A DNA stretch of 64,000 bases from CAZIKB01 sp964539665 (GTDB lineage: Bacteria > Zhuqueibacterota > Zhuqueibacteria > Oceanimicrobiales > Oceanimicrobiaceae), in contig CAZIKB010000018.1 of the NCBI GenBank assembly GCA_964539665.1, forward strand, positions 1-64,000, written 5' to 3'. Position 1 is the stretch's first letter. Each line of letters opens with the position of its first letter. The notes beneath the pieces were generated by a model, which worked only from the letters and a program-made list of their open reading frames with translations, was not told where the DNA came from and ran no database searches. A program made the translations under genes and the position numbers. This document shows positions 8,683-17,683 of the stretch, one piece after another.

Positions 8683-10137
8683 ATGCCGACAACAATTTTA
8701 GTATCCATCGCCGATGGATTTGCCGAAAGACTCTTGTTGACCTCAGGAGTTGTAAATACCCTAGTGAGCCAAGGCAACAAAGTAGTGATAGTAACGGAGC
8801 ATGCCACCCGTGATTCAGTTAAAATGGAAAATTTAAATGGTAATGTTTTTTTTGAGCCACTAATTCGAGAAATAAAATATCCAAAATTAAACTACTATTT
8901 TACTTTACTTTGGAGGTATTCACAGGCAAACGAAGTATCACGTTATTGGAGTGAGAATTTGATGCAGCTAAGAGGAAAACAAAGGATTTTTTGTTATATT
9001 AATAAACTATTCAGAAAACAAAAGTGGTTTATCGATTTGTTAAGAGTGATTGATCGGAATGTAATGAACAGTGGAAAATATTATGAATGTCTGTTTCGAA
9101 AGTACAAGATAGACTTAGCTGTGACAACGACTGATTTCCACTATGCAGATAGGTTAATAACAAGGAGAGCAAAAAAAAATAGTATTAGAACACTTATGGT
9201 CGTTCAAAGCTGGGACAAAGTTACGACAAGAGGACTCATGTTTGAAAAAGTAGATTACTTTATTGTATGGAACAACATAAATAAAAGAGATTTAATAAGA
9301 CATCACAATGTTCACCATGAGCAAATCTTTGTTTGTGGGGCGCCTCATTTTGATATTTATTATAAAGTAAAGTCAATTAATAAAAAAGAACAGTGGCCCC
9401 GTTATTGTGACAAAATAGGCATAGATAAAGATAAAAAATTAATATACGTATTAGGCTCTGTTCAACGTTCGGGATGGATGTTAACAGATGTTATAAAAAT
9501 ATTGGCTGAAGCGCTTAAGGAAAATAAGTTCATTTATCCATCACAAGTTTTGATTAGACCGCATCCCCAGGTTGTGTGTGGGTATTCAAACGGCCCGGGA
9601 ATCTCTCAGGATTTAGAGTATTACAAAACGCTTTCAAAAGATATTCATATTGATATGCCACTAATATCAGGACGTAATTCAATTATTCGAATGACAAGAG
9701 ATGATATGAGAGGGCGAGCTGAGAATTTATTTTATTCTGATGTCAACATTAATTTCTACTCCACAATTTCAATAGAAGCTGCAGCAGTAGATAGTCCAAT
9801 AATTCACGTAGGTTTTGACGAAAAAAGCAACTCAAATAATATGTGCAGATTTGAAAAATACAAACATATCAATGACATTATTACCACTGGTGGCGTGCGG
9901 GTTGCAAGGACTCCTGACAATTTAATCGAATTGATTAACGATTACCTGAGTAATCCTGAAAGAGACAGAGATGGAAGAAACCTTATTGTCAGAAATCATT
10001 TTTACAAAAACGATGGTCATGCGACTGAGCGAGTGGCAAAGGTCATTAACAAGTTAGCTAATGCAGATAATGAATGTGTTAACAAAGTGATAGTCGAGGA
10101 AAAATCTGCCGATATGGTAACTTCTTTGATAGGATAA
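8683..10137 (+). CDS. Putative GT-B-type glycosyl/glycerophosphotransferase-like protein
   Basis: I do not recognise a precise family for this 484-residue cytosolic protein, which has no signal peptide or clear membrane segment. It resembles two-lobed glycosyl- or CDP-glycerol-type glycerophosphotransferases. An N-terminal lobe starts ILVSIADGFAERLLL. A central segment has VQSWDKVTTRG, then DYFIVWN and the phrase VCGAPHFDIY, typical of proteins that recognise a polysaccharide or lipid carrier end. A C-terminal lobe has LIRPHPQ and FYSTISIEAAA, which resembles a donor-binding loop. It follows the CMP-sugar synthetase by 30 bases, so transfer of the CMP-activated sugar is an attractive guess without direct evidence. 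Lysine and asparagine are more frequent here than in the upstream genes. Confidence 0.55.
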   Translation: MPTTILVSIADGFAERLLLTSGVVNTLVSQGNKVVIVTEHATRDSVKMENLNGNVFFEPLIREIKYPKLNYYFTLLWRYSQANEVSRYWSENLMQLRGKQRIFCYINKLFRKQKWFIDLLRVIDRNVMNSGKYYECLFRKYKIDLAVTTTDFHYADRLITRRAKKNSIRTLMVVQSWDKVTTRGLMFEKVDYFIVWNNINKRDLIRHHNVHHEQIFVCGAPHFDIYYKVKSINKKEQWPRYCDKIGIDKDKKLIYVLGSVQRSGWMLTDVIKILAEALKENKFIYPSQVLIRPHPQVVCGYSNGPGISQDLEYYKTLSKDIHIDMPLISGRNSIIRMTRDDMRGRAENLFYSDVNINFYSTISIEAAAVDSPIIHVGFDEKSNSNNMCRFEKYKHINDIITTGGVRVARTPDNLIELINDYLSNPERDRDGRNLIVRNHFYKNDGHATERVAKVINKLANADNECVNKVIVEEKSADMVTSLIG

Positions 10138-10210
10138 CATGAAAATCAAAGAAATGAATTTTTGATATTAAACAATAATGTCTCGTTCAGTATGATATAT
10201 TTTTACAAAT

Positions 10211-11113
10211 CTAACGACCTAAGTTCTTAATCTTCATACCAGTTGAACCGACAAACTTCTTTAGTACTCTTGCTGCTCTACTAATACTAACATTTATAAG
10301 GGCAAGCACTGTTCCGGTTATTCCAAAATTTCGATAATTCCATAAGTAATAATTATAACTTTTATAGGATTCCCATAAAGCTTTATAATTCACTGTCCCA
10401 ATTGAGCGTTGTTTTTTATGAACTATTATACTAGAAGGCACAATTGCTGTATGAAATTTTGTCCTACGAATCTTTTCATGCAGTATAAATTCCTCCAGAT
10501 AAATAAATGTATTTTCATCTAGAAGACCAATCTCTTTTAATAGTTCACATCTTATAAGCATGCAGGAACCAGATATAATATCTACTTTTTTGATGCTTTT
10601 GAAGTCATATTCATTCTCGTAGTTATAAGTCCTTGATATTTTATTGTTGGGTAAGAGTAAACTGCCCAGACCAATTTTCCAAATAAAAAATAATAATGTA
10701 GGCCGTCTACGAGCACAACTAAGATCCAGATCACCAGACTCAGTTATTATTTTAGGACCAACGATTCCTGCAAATTGATTAGATTCAGCATAAGCAATAA
10801 GTTTATCAAGAAAATCGGTCTCAACTAATGTATCATTATTTAGAATCAACACATAATCAGCACCAGCTTTGAGGGCTATTCTTATACCGGCGTTGTTACC
10901 GGCAGCATAACCTCTATTACTTCCTGTTTGAATAATATTATGATGAGGGAATTTTTCCCTGAGAATTTCTTCTGATTTATTACGTGAGTCATTGTCAACA
11001 ATTACAATACGATAATTGGGATAGTTGATGGTTTCAACCTTATGAACACAGTCAAGAGTGTCCGCATAGTTTTTATAGTTAAGAATTACAATATATACAA
11101 GAGGACTTTTCAT
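10211..11113 (-). CDS. Family 2 glycosyltransferase (rhamnosyltransferase-like)
   Basis: This 300-residue protein is a GT-A fold family 2 glycosyltransferase. It has the N-terminal strand VYIVILNY, the nucleotide-binding VDNDS at 39-43, the NRGYAAGNN loop at 66-74, and the metal-binding variant NND at 92-94 in place of DxD. An EEF motif later in the chain resembles the catalytic-base region of dTDP-rhamnosyl and galactofuranosyltransferases of the WbbL type. A good Shine-Dalgarno (AAAGGAAA on the minus strand) precedes the start. It is the only recognisable minus-strand gene in the window, convergent with the upstream gene and divergent from the Wzy-like gene, and so needs its own promoter in the region to its right. 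Confidence 0.85.
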   Translation of the reverse strand: MKSPLVYIVILNYKNYADTLDCVHKVETINYPNYRIVIVDNDSRNKSEEILREKFPHHNIIQTGSNRGYAAGNNAGIRIALKAGADYVLILNNDTLVETDFLDKLIAYAESNQFAGIVGPKIITESGDLDLSCARRRPTLLFFIWKIGLGSLLLPNNKISRTYNYENEYDFKSIKKVDIISGSCMLIRCELLKEIGLLDENTFIYLEEFILHEKIRRTKFHTAIVPSSIIVHKKQRSIGTVNYKALWESYKSYNYYLWNYRNFGITGTVLALINVSISRAARVLKKFVGSTGMKIKNLGR

Positions 11114-11623
11114 TAATATATTTCCTTTTTACATCAGTATTAAGAGCCTTACTTTCGTCACGATTTCCAGAAAATGCTCCATATCGCCATCCAGACAAAG
11201 AAAAATTAAATAGGTGCTAAACAAAAACATATTTAGATAATGCCACTAAGATTGTATTTGAATCATTTATGAGCATTCCAATTAATGTATTGAGTAAATT
11301 ACATGAACAAATTAAATATTTATTAGAAGTTTTGCAAGGGAAATTTTGAATCTTACTAATCAAAGAAAGAATATTTGTTAACTTAGTTTAAAATTAAATA
11401 ATAATCATTAATTGCTTTCAATAAAAAATATATGAACTCTCAATGATAATAAATCTCAGAAAAATTATGTTTCCTCATAAAAAAATCCACAAATAAGAGA
11501 AAAAATGGGAAGATGCGCTCGCGATAAGATACTTAAAGATTTTACCTATGACGATGTCTCATCTAAATTAATGAAACTTTATAGTTTGTCATTTAATGGA
11601 AAAGCAAATATAAATCATAAATA
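11114..11623. other. 510-base AT-rich divergent intergenic region
   Basis: This stretch separates the minus-strand GT2 gene from the plus-strand Wzy-like gene and must hold promoters for both. It is very AT-rich with many A- and T-tracts. I see no convincing coding frame, no strong hairpin and no recognisable -35/-10 pair that I would defend. A few very short frames occur near 11500-11620 but have no support. Confidence 0.5.
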
Positions 11624-13033
11624 ATGATAGCAAACAGCTCAAAAAATTCCATTGCAGTATTATTTAACTTTCTGCTTATTTTCTTTCTAATTAGTTTTTT
11701 GGCCTATTGGGTTGGGAATACGGTCGCCAGTAAATCACCCACAATTTCAATCGCCTTGCTAGGCGGTTTTATTTTATTTGTTGCATTTTTACGGTACAAG
11801 TCTTCTATTATATTTGCTTTTATACTTCTTGCTTCGATGCCTTCATTTCTCACCGAAGATCTCATACTGCTAAGAGGTGTTAATCTGGTTAATTTTTCAT
11901 GGATTCTCATGATTTTCTTTGTATTATTCAGACCTTTTTCACGAGACAAAATCCAGTTCACTGTTATTGATAAAAATGTTTTGTTGATGGCGATTATAAT
12001 ATTTATTTCTCTTCTAAGGGGACAGTTTAAATTTGGAATGACTGTTGAAGAATGGCTCTATGCATTTGCAAAACCGATTCAACATATATTACTATATTTC
12101 ATAATTTTTAATCATTTTTCAACAAAAAAAGATATAAAGAATATATTAATTGTAAATGTAATAACATCAGTGTCATTGGCTGTAATTTTGATCTGGAAAC
12201 ATAAAATCGGCTTAGAAAGCGGCTATAATTATTTGGAAGCAAGAACAGGCGGCTTGTATGAAAATCCCAATATGGTAACGATGGCTTTTGTGTTTAATTT
12301 CTATGTGATATTGATTCTGCTCGAAATGACCAAGAAGATAGCAACCAGGATTTGGTTAAGCATGGCTTTCATACCATTATTATGGGGGATTCTTTTTAGC
12401 TACACACGGACAGCTTATATTGCTTTAATAGCAGGTCTATTGTTTTATTATTTTGCTGGCAAAAACAGGATGAAATTAATACTTGCTATTTTAATAGTTG
12501 GATTGGCACTGACTAATTTACCGGATACTGTCATTGAGAGAACTATGACCATAGGCAAACTCGAAAAAGGCACATTTGTCTTGGGGCGTTCTACATTTGA
12601 TCGTATAGAACATAAAATGGCTGGAATAAGATATTTGCTTGATAATCCACTAATAATTATTGCAGGGGGAGGAGCAGGTGATTACGAAAACAATGCTTTT
12701 CGGTACGCCAGCCTTTTATATAAAGCCGGCACGATGGGCAGAGACCCTCACGATACAATTATTGGCATTTTGTGCAGTGTAGGTTTGCTCGGTTGGATAA
12801 TAATAGGAGCATTGTATTATAAAATTTATAAATTGAGCCGGAAATTAAAAATGTCCGGGGATTTTTTTGCGAGTAAGATTGGCATAGTAATTCAAGTACA
12901 ATTACTGATTTATGGTGTTTATTCTTTTGCTGGTGCAGATATATTGATGTGGGACATCTCGACGGTTTCAATTACTTTTTGTAGTCTGATGGGGTGTGCT
13001 CTGATATTGCAAAGAAATCTTAATATGAAGTAG
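11624..13033 (+). CDS. O-antigen ligase/polymerase-like (Wzy-type) membrane protein
   Basis: The 469-residue product is almost entirely hydrophobic, with roughly ten to twelve predicted membrane helices beginning at about residues 9-28. A larger soluble loop lies around residues 310-375, including DPHDTIIGIL, a histidine-containing motif typical of the periplasmic loop of the Wzy_C/O-antigen ligase family. The segment LFSYTRTAYIALIAG is also characteristic. Such proteins polymerise repeat units or ligate glycans at the periplasmic face of the inner membrane. Its position inside a glycan locus supports a polymerase role. Ligase and polymerase cannot be separated by sequence alone. Confidence 0.78.
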   Translation: MIANSSKNSIAVLFNFLLIFFLISFLAYWVGNTVASKSPTISIALLGGFILFVAFLRYKSSIIFAFILLASMPSFLTEDLILLRGVNLVNFSWILMIFFVLFRPFSRDKIQFTVIDKNVLLMAIIIFISLLRGQFKFGMTVEEWLYAFAKPIQHILLYFIIFNHFSTKKDIKNILIVNVITSVSLAVILIWKHKIGLESGYNYLEARTGGLYENPNMVTMAFVFNFYVILILLEMTKKIATRIWLSMAFIPLLWGILFSYTRTAYIALIAGLLFYYFAGKNRMKLILAILIVGLALTNLPDTVIERTMTIGKLEKGTFVLGRSTFDRIEHKMAGIRYLLDNPLIIIAGGGAGDYENNAFRYASLLYKAGTMGRDPHDTIIGILCSVGLLGWIIIGALYYKIYKLSRKLKMSGDFFASKIGIVIQVQLLIYGVYSFAGADILMWDISTVSITFCSLMGCALILQRNLNMK

Positions 13034-13262
13034 TCATTAATACTTTTTTAGGCTAAATGATAATTAGGAAACTTTCCTCTGGAGCAGTAGACAAGTTTTA
13101 GTAATAAACCTGAAAAACCTGACTTTTTTCCAGAACAAAAAAACACAATCGTAGGTATTTTGTCAGAATACACCATTGAGTGATAGGGGGACATTCCTGT
13201 TTCGCTCATTTTTACCGCTTTATGAGTTGGAAGCTGACGAACGTTAAAAAGGTAATAGTATC

Positions 13263-15092
13263 ATGAATAAAAGAAATATTATTTGGATTATAATAGATGG
13301 TGTGCGGAATTATTCTTGTCCTCATGATCCCGAAAAAATGGGCAAACCTGAAATTTTTAATGATATTGCCCGTGAAGGGATTGACTTTACAACAGTAGTT
13401 AGTGCTGGAACTACAACTTCCATGTCTCTTGTTTCCTATTTGACCAGTATCCCTAGCTTTTTCTTGGGTCATAATTTTCATGATTTTTTTACTGATGAGT
13501 ATAGGCCTCCAACTTTAACAAACATTTTAAAGGAACATGGATATAAAATATACTCAATATGCATTGGCGCCGACTTTCGTCGAGATCGATGGAAGAAAGA
13601 TTTACCTCATGTATCTTCAAGATACTGGCCTAAGGGAGCTTATCAACTTAGTTATTGGCCAAATCCAATACTTACGCAGGTACTAGAGAATTTACTTAAT
13701 GATGGAATTGAAGCTCCTTTTTTATTTTACATGCATTTTAATGGACGTCGAGATGCTGAGGTGAGTAAGAAAATTAAATACTGTCTAAGTCTGTTTAAGA
13801 ATAAAGGACTCTATGATGAATCAATAATTATTCTATGCTCTGACCACGGAATGCCTGATGATGCAAGAAATAAATACACAACCTGGCTTCGAGAGCAAGG
13901 ATTAAGCTATTCTCGACATGATTTAATCACTACCGATGACAATATTTTAGTACCATTAGTCTTGAGAATTCCGGGATATCCTGCAGGAATAAAAATTGAA
14001 GAACCTGTAGGTACCATTGATCTCTTTCCAACGTTATTAGAGTTATTAGGTTTGTCTAATGATTGTTTGAATCAAGATGGAATATTCTATGGTAAAAGTA
14101 TTTTACCATTGATCAGAGGTGTTGGTTCAGATGCTAAATACAAACAAGAGTTAACCAAAAGAAAGTTCCGTACCGACACTCGATTTATGGGCCAGGCAGA
14201 TTGTATAACATCTATCCGTGGTTCTAAATATAAATATGTTTTTAGCTATGATGTTGAGGCAATTAAGCAAGAACAATTTTATGACCTTAAAAACGATTCA
14301 AATGAAACCCAAAATTTGGTTGGAAGTAATGATTCTTCTATTCAAAAGAAAATATCTGAATACAGAGATGAACTAAAAAAATCTAATGATACAGCTTTAA
14401 CTTATCAGTTAAATATACGAGAGGTAAAATTTCAGAATTTCCTGAACCAAAATCTTAATGGGTGTAATCATAAAAATAAAATGATGTTTCTTCTTATAGG
14501 AAGTTGCCACATTAAATTTACTGAAATGGTTGTCCATCTATTAAAAAAAGTTTATCCAGATGATACTGTTGACTTACTTTTGGAAAGACTTAATCCACAT
14601 AACCCAGAAGAATTAAATAAGTTCGGATTCCGAAATAATCTTTATGTTGGTGATAAATTCAATGCCAGGGCCTTCAAAAGCTCCTATATCGATCATCTCG
14701 GAGTTGGGGCTATACTTGAAAAATACGATGTTATTTTAGTACCATTTACAAACTATTATCAAGAACAACTTAAGAGTAGACAGAAAACCTGCACTGGTAA
14801 AATGCAGATCAATGTTCCTCAAGCCGAACCAGGTTCAGTCGAAGGTTTAAATCTAAAAATTATTCAAGACTACAAAGAGATATTTAAAATTGTAAAGAGT
14901 CTACGCTGTAAAAACAAAATATACTTTGATACTAATTTCCACTTTTACAAACATCCAAAACTTGCTGTTCTAGGTAAAAACTTAAAAAAGGCTCTTGACA
15001 AGAGAGACATATATCTAAACCAACCAACGGAGATTTTTAGGGATATGAAGGTTTTCTTTGGTTTTAAGAAAAGAAAGCGTGTAAATTGGTAG
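13263..15092 (+). CDS. Alkaline-phosphatase-superfamily (sulfatase-like) protein with an extra C-terminal domain
   Basis: Residues 1 to about 350 form a sulfatase/phosphodiesterase-type domain. D12 in IIIDGVR and D194-H195 in CSDHGM are metal ligands, and TIDLFPTLLELLG is the classical sulfatase helix. The nucleophile region reads AGTTTSMSL at about 48-56, without the C-x-P-x-R sulfatase signature, so formylglycine maturation is unlikely. A threonine nucleophile, as in phosphotransferases of the superfamily, fits better. Residues about 406-609 form a second region starting MMFLLIGSCHIKF that I do not recognise and that looks Rossmann-like. There is no signal peptide. It may transfer or remove a phosphate-linked group on a glycan precursor. 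The stop overlaps the next gene's start. Confidence 0.7.
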   Translation: MNKRNIIWIIIDGVRNYSCPHDPEKMGKPEIFNDIAREGIDFTTVVSAGTTTSMSLVSYLTSIPSFFLGHNFHDFFTDEYRPPTLTNILKEHGYKIYSICIGADFRRDRWKKDLPHVSSRYWPKGAYQLSYWPNPILTQVLENLLNDGIEAPFLFYMHFNGRRDAEVSKKIKYCLSLFKNKGLYDESIIILCSDHGMPDDARNKYTTWLREQGLSYSRHDLITTDDNILVPLVLRIPGYPAGIKIEEPVGTIDLFPTLLELLGLSNDCLNQDGIFYGKSILPLIRGVGSDAKYKQELTKRKFRTDTRFMGQADCITSIRGSKYKYVFSYDVEAIKQEQFYDLKNDSNETQNLVGSNDSSIQKKISEYRDELKKSNDTALTYQLNIREVKFQNFLNQNLNGCNHKNKMMFLLIGSCHIKFTEMVVHLLKKVYPDDTVDLLLERLNPHNPEELNKFGFRNNLYVGDKFNARAFKSSYIDHLGVGAILEKYDVILVPFTNYYQEQLKSRQKTCTGKMQINVPQAEPGSVEGLNLKIIQDYKEIFKIVKSLRCKNKIYFDTNFHFYKHPKLAVLGKNLKKALDKRDIYLNQPTEIFRDMKVFFGFKKRKRVNW

Positions 15093-15748
15093 AGAAACTT
15101 CATAATTACATAAGGTCACATTCACATAATGGTCTTCGAATTGCTTTGGCGTTGTTGTACTTTGAGTTTAATATATGTTGGAAACATTACATGACGCGGT
15201 TGAAGTTGAAAAGCTTCAACAAGTCTCGGTTAAAATTACATATGGGTTGTGGATTAAATATTAAAAAAGGATGGGTAAATATTGATCTGTTCCAGAAAGA
15301 TTGTCTTAACTTGGATCTTCGGGAAAATCTACCTTTTTCAGATGGAATCGCTGAAGAAATTTATAGTGAACATTTACTTGAGCATCTTCGTTTTCCAGAA
15401 CATGCAATGACGTTTCTTCAAGAGTCATTTAGAGTTCTTATTCCTGGTGGACTTTTTAGCCTAGGTGTGCCTGATGCTCAGGTATTACTTAAGAGTTATA
15501 CAAATGGTTGTGATGTTAAGGAATTTAGAATCCGTGCAACTTTGCCTGAAAATCCTACACGTATGCAGCTTGTTAATGTGATGTTTAAAAATTTTGGTCA
15601 TCAGTATATGTATGACCAAGAAACGCTTGAGAAAATGCTGGCTTCCGTTGGTTTTGTGAACTTTTCACATCGATCTTTTGATCCCGATCGTGACTCTGAA
15701 CATCGACGTGATTGGACTCTATATGTCGATACCTATAAGCCAAATTGA
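15086..15748 (+). CDS. SAM-dependent methyltransferase, type 11-like
   Basis: This 220-residue protein has a short form of the class I methyltransferase fold. It contains the opening motif LHMGCGLNIKKGWVNID, then YSEHLLEHL, where the glutamate-histidine pair follows motif II, and RVLIPGGLFSLGVPDA as motif III. Proteins with this exact opening are common in polysaccharide clusters. The TTG at 15086 overlaps the upstream stop by 7 bases and gives translational coupling. An ATG at 15191 would cut into the region before the fold and seems too late. The acceptor is unknown. Confidence 0.8.
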   Translation: MVEKLHNYIRSHSHNGLRIALALLYFEFNICWKHYMTRLKLKSFNKSRLKLHMGCGLNIKKGWVNIDLFQKDCLNLDLRENLPFSDGIAEEIYSEHLLEHLRFPEHAMTFLQESFRVLIPGGLFSLGVPDAQVLLKSYTNGCDVKEFRIRATLPENPTRMQLVNVMFKNFGHQYMYDQETLEKMLASVGFVNFSHRSFDPDRDSEHRRDWTLYVDTYKPN

Positions 15749-15904
15749 AAATACGGTCTCTTTCGAAAGACAGAGAATGTATGACTTTATAGTATTACCT
15801 ATCAACTCTTCGTTTCTGTTTTACAAAAAATTAGATATCAAAAATGAAATAGTAAAAATAAAAATCGATATGAAAGTTCACAAACCTATGTTCTTGAGCC
15901 CAAT

Positions 15905-16870
15905 ATGAGAGCTAGGCAATTAACTGGAGAACAGAATCGCGAAGTCAAAATAAGCAAATTCCTGTGGGAGCATTATAACCAGGATGTAAAAGCAATTGCG
16001 CTACAAAAACACGGTGTTCAAAACACCAACTTCAGGTTCTCAACTTCTAAGTTTCAATACATTTTTCGTTTATACAATTTCAAAACTACATCAGAGATAG
16101 ATTATGTTATCAGGATTTTGCAAACTCTACAGGAGAATGAATTTCCTTCTCCGCGATTGGTGCCGACTGTAAACAGAGAATTGTATTCTATCTTTCAAAA
16201 GAAACCGTGTTTTGTTTATGAATATATCCCAGGAAAAAATTTACAAAAAACATCAATTGATCTTATTAAGCAGATTGGCAAACTGCAGGCGAGAATGCAT
16301 TGTCTTCTTGCAAATGAAAAACAAAATTCCAATGATATTGGATGGGATTTTGACAAATTAAAGTATCTTATCACCAAGAAGAAAGACACAGTACTACAAT
16401 CTGGATTTCCTAGTGCTTTAATGAGATTGGGATTTATTAACAGAGAGTTGGAGAAATTCAATTTTCCTGCTGAACTCCCGGAAGGTGGTACCCATCAAGA
16501 TATCAAACCAGAAAATGTAATTGTGTGTAATGGGAGAGTAAAAGGTATTGTTGATTTTGACAATGCATATTATGGTGATTTACTTCATGATATTACGACA
16601 ACGATTTGTTGGTATTGTTTCTCATCCTCACAGCTAAACTTACGGCTTTATGAAGCCTTTTTATCTTCTTATCAGCAGGAAAGGAGTTTACACGACTTAG
16701 AAAAGAAATATATGTACCAAGGTATCCAATTCCGGCTTCTGCGTGAATCTGTAATTTGGCCGATGTATGTTTCTCATAGTATTTCAAAAGCAAAGTTTTA
16801 TTCAGATTACTTCCTCAATCTCTACAAATGCTTCCATATTTCAGAAACTTCGATTGCAAGTATCCTTTAG
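15905..16870 (+). CDS. APH/choline-kinase-family small-molecule kinase
   Basis: The 321-residue protein belongs to the aminoglycoside phosphotransferase/choline kinase fold. It contains the Brenner motif HQDIKPENVIV with catalytic D199 and N204, and the metal-binding DFDNAYYGD at 217-225 (a DxD variant). An N-terminal nucleotide lobe has VYEYIPGKNL as the hinge. It is followed 25 bases later by a nucleotidyltransferase, the same order of activities as LicA/LicC (kinase then cytidylyltransferase). Because a cyclase-bearing gene follows, the substrate could be a cyclitol, an amino alcohol such as choline, or a free sugar. It is unlikely to be a resistance gene given its context. Confidence 0.78.
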   Translation: MRARQLTGEQNREVKISKFLWEHYNQDVKAIALQKHGVQNTNFRFSTSKFQYIFRLYNFKTTSEIDYVIRILQTLQENEFPSPRLVPTVNRELYSIFQKKPCFVYEYIPGKNLQKTSIDLIKQIGKLQARMHCLLANEKQNSNDIGWDFDKLKYLITKKKDTVLQSGFPSALMRLGFINRELEKFNFPAELPEGGTHQDIKPENVIVCNGRVKGIVDFDNAYYGDLLHDITTTICWYCFSSSQLNLRLYEAFLSSYQQERSLHDLEKKYMYQGIQFRLLRESVIWPMYVSHSISKAKFYSDYFLNLYKCFHISETSIASIL

Positions 16871-16895
16871 AACGATAGTTGGATATTATTAATTT

Positions 16896-17624
16896 ATGAA
16901 TGCGATAATTCTTGCCGCAGGTATGGGTGTACGACTTCGAAATCTCACAGATATCTACCCAAAAGCACTTGTCCAAATTGTAGGTAAGGAGTTATTAAGT
17001 TATATAATAAATATGGCACAATACATCTGTGCCTTAAAGATCGTAATTGTGGGTGGATTTGAATTTGATCATCTAAAAACATATGTAAATTCTTTCTGTC
17101 CTGACGCAGAAATAGTACAAAATATAAACTATAGAATGGGCAATTTGTATAGCTTACAGTGTGCTCTTCCATTTATAGATGATGAATTCTTACTATTTAA
17201 TGTTGACCATGTTTTTTCCAGAAAATTAATCGAAACTGTTTATTTGAAATCCTTTACGAAAAATGAAATTATTATATTTTGTGACCATCTTAAAGAAATA
17301 CAGGACGACCAGATGAAGGTACGAATTGAAGAAAATAAATTATCGAAAATTGCGAAGAATTTATCAAACTATCATACCGGCTATATTGGTCTAACATATT
17401 GTCCGAACAATATGTTAGAATCTTATATTCAGGCATGTTCTTATATGGCGAAAAAAAATAGAGAGAGCATAGTGGTTGAAAGTGTACTTAATCACTTAGT
17501 AAGTCAAAAGAAAAGGATTCAGATTGTTGATGTAAGTGGATTTGATTGGTTTGAAGTTGATACACCTGAAGATGTTAAGCAGGCGGAACATTTAGTAACA
17601 GCCTTTCCTGACATATGGGTATAA
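16896..17624 (+). CDS. Sugar/choline-phosphate nucleotidyltransferase (LicC-like)
   Basis: This 242-residue single-domain GT-A-type nucleotidyltransferase carries the signature LAAGMGVRL at 6-14, followed by PKALVQIVGK at 22-31, the lysine-containing phosphate-binding motif. An FNVDHVF segment supplies the metal-binding aspartate, and a C-terminal WFEVDTPEDV is typical of enzymes that activate phosphocholine, phosphoethanolamine or sugar phosphates. Its size and layout match LicC-type cytidylyltransferases more than the longer RmlA or GlmU enzymes. It sits between the APH-type kinase and the fused nucleotidyltransferase/cyclase. Base preference (CTP or other) is inferred by family resemblance only. 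Confidence 0.82.
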   Translation: MNAIILAAGMGVRLRNLTDIYPKALVQIVGKELLSYIINMAQYICALKIVIVGGFEFDHLKTYVNSFCPDAEIVQNINYRMGNLYSLQCALPFIDDEFLLFNVDHVFSRKLIETVYLKSFTKNEIIIFCDHLKEIQDDQMKVRIEENKLSKIAKNLSNYHTGYIGLTYCPNNMLESYIQACSYMAKKNRESIVVESVLNHLVSQKKRIQIVDVSGFDWFEVDTPEDVKQAEHLVTAFPDIWV

Positions 17625-17683
17625 TTTAGTATTTTTAAAATATTTTACTTTCTTATTAAGTTATTATAAATAGAGTAGAAATC

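Noticed and set aside
11500..11623. Short peptide gene before the Wzy-like gene
   Set aside because: There is only a roughly 40-codon frame in AT-rich DNA, with no ribosome binding site and no recognisable sequence.
13263..15092. Active type I sulfatase
   Set aside because: The cysteine or serine of the C/S-x-P-x-R signature is absent, so formylglycine cannot form at the usual place.
15678..15908. A 76-codon frame bridging the gap between the methyltransferase and the APH-type kinase
   Set aside because: Its first third overlaps the methyltransferase in another frame, it has no motif or ribosome binding site, and its composition follows the AT-rich gap.
15905..16870. Aminoglycoside resistance kinase
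   Set aside because: The fold matches, but the context is glycan precursor synthesis and choline-kinase-like phrasing is as good a fit.
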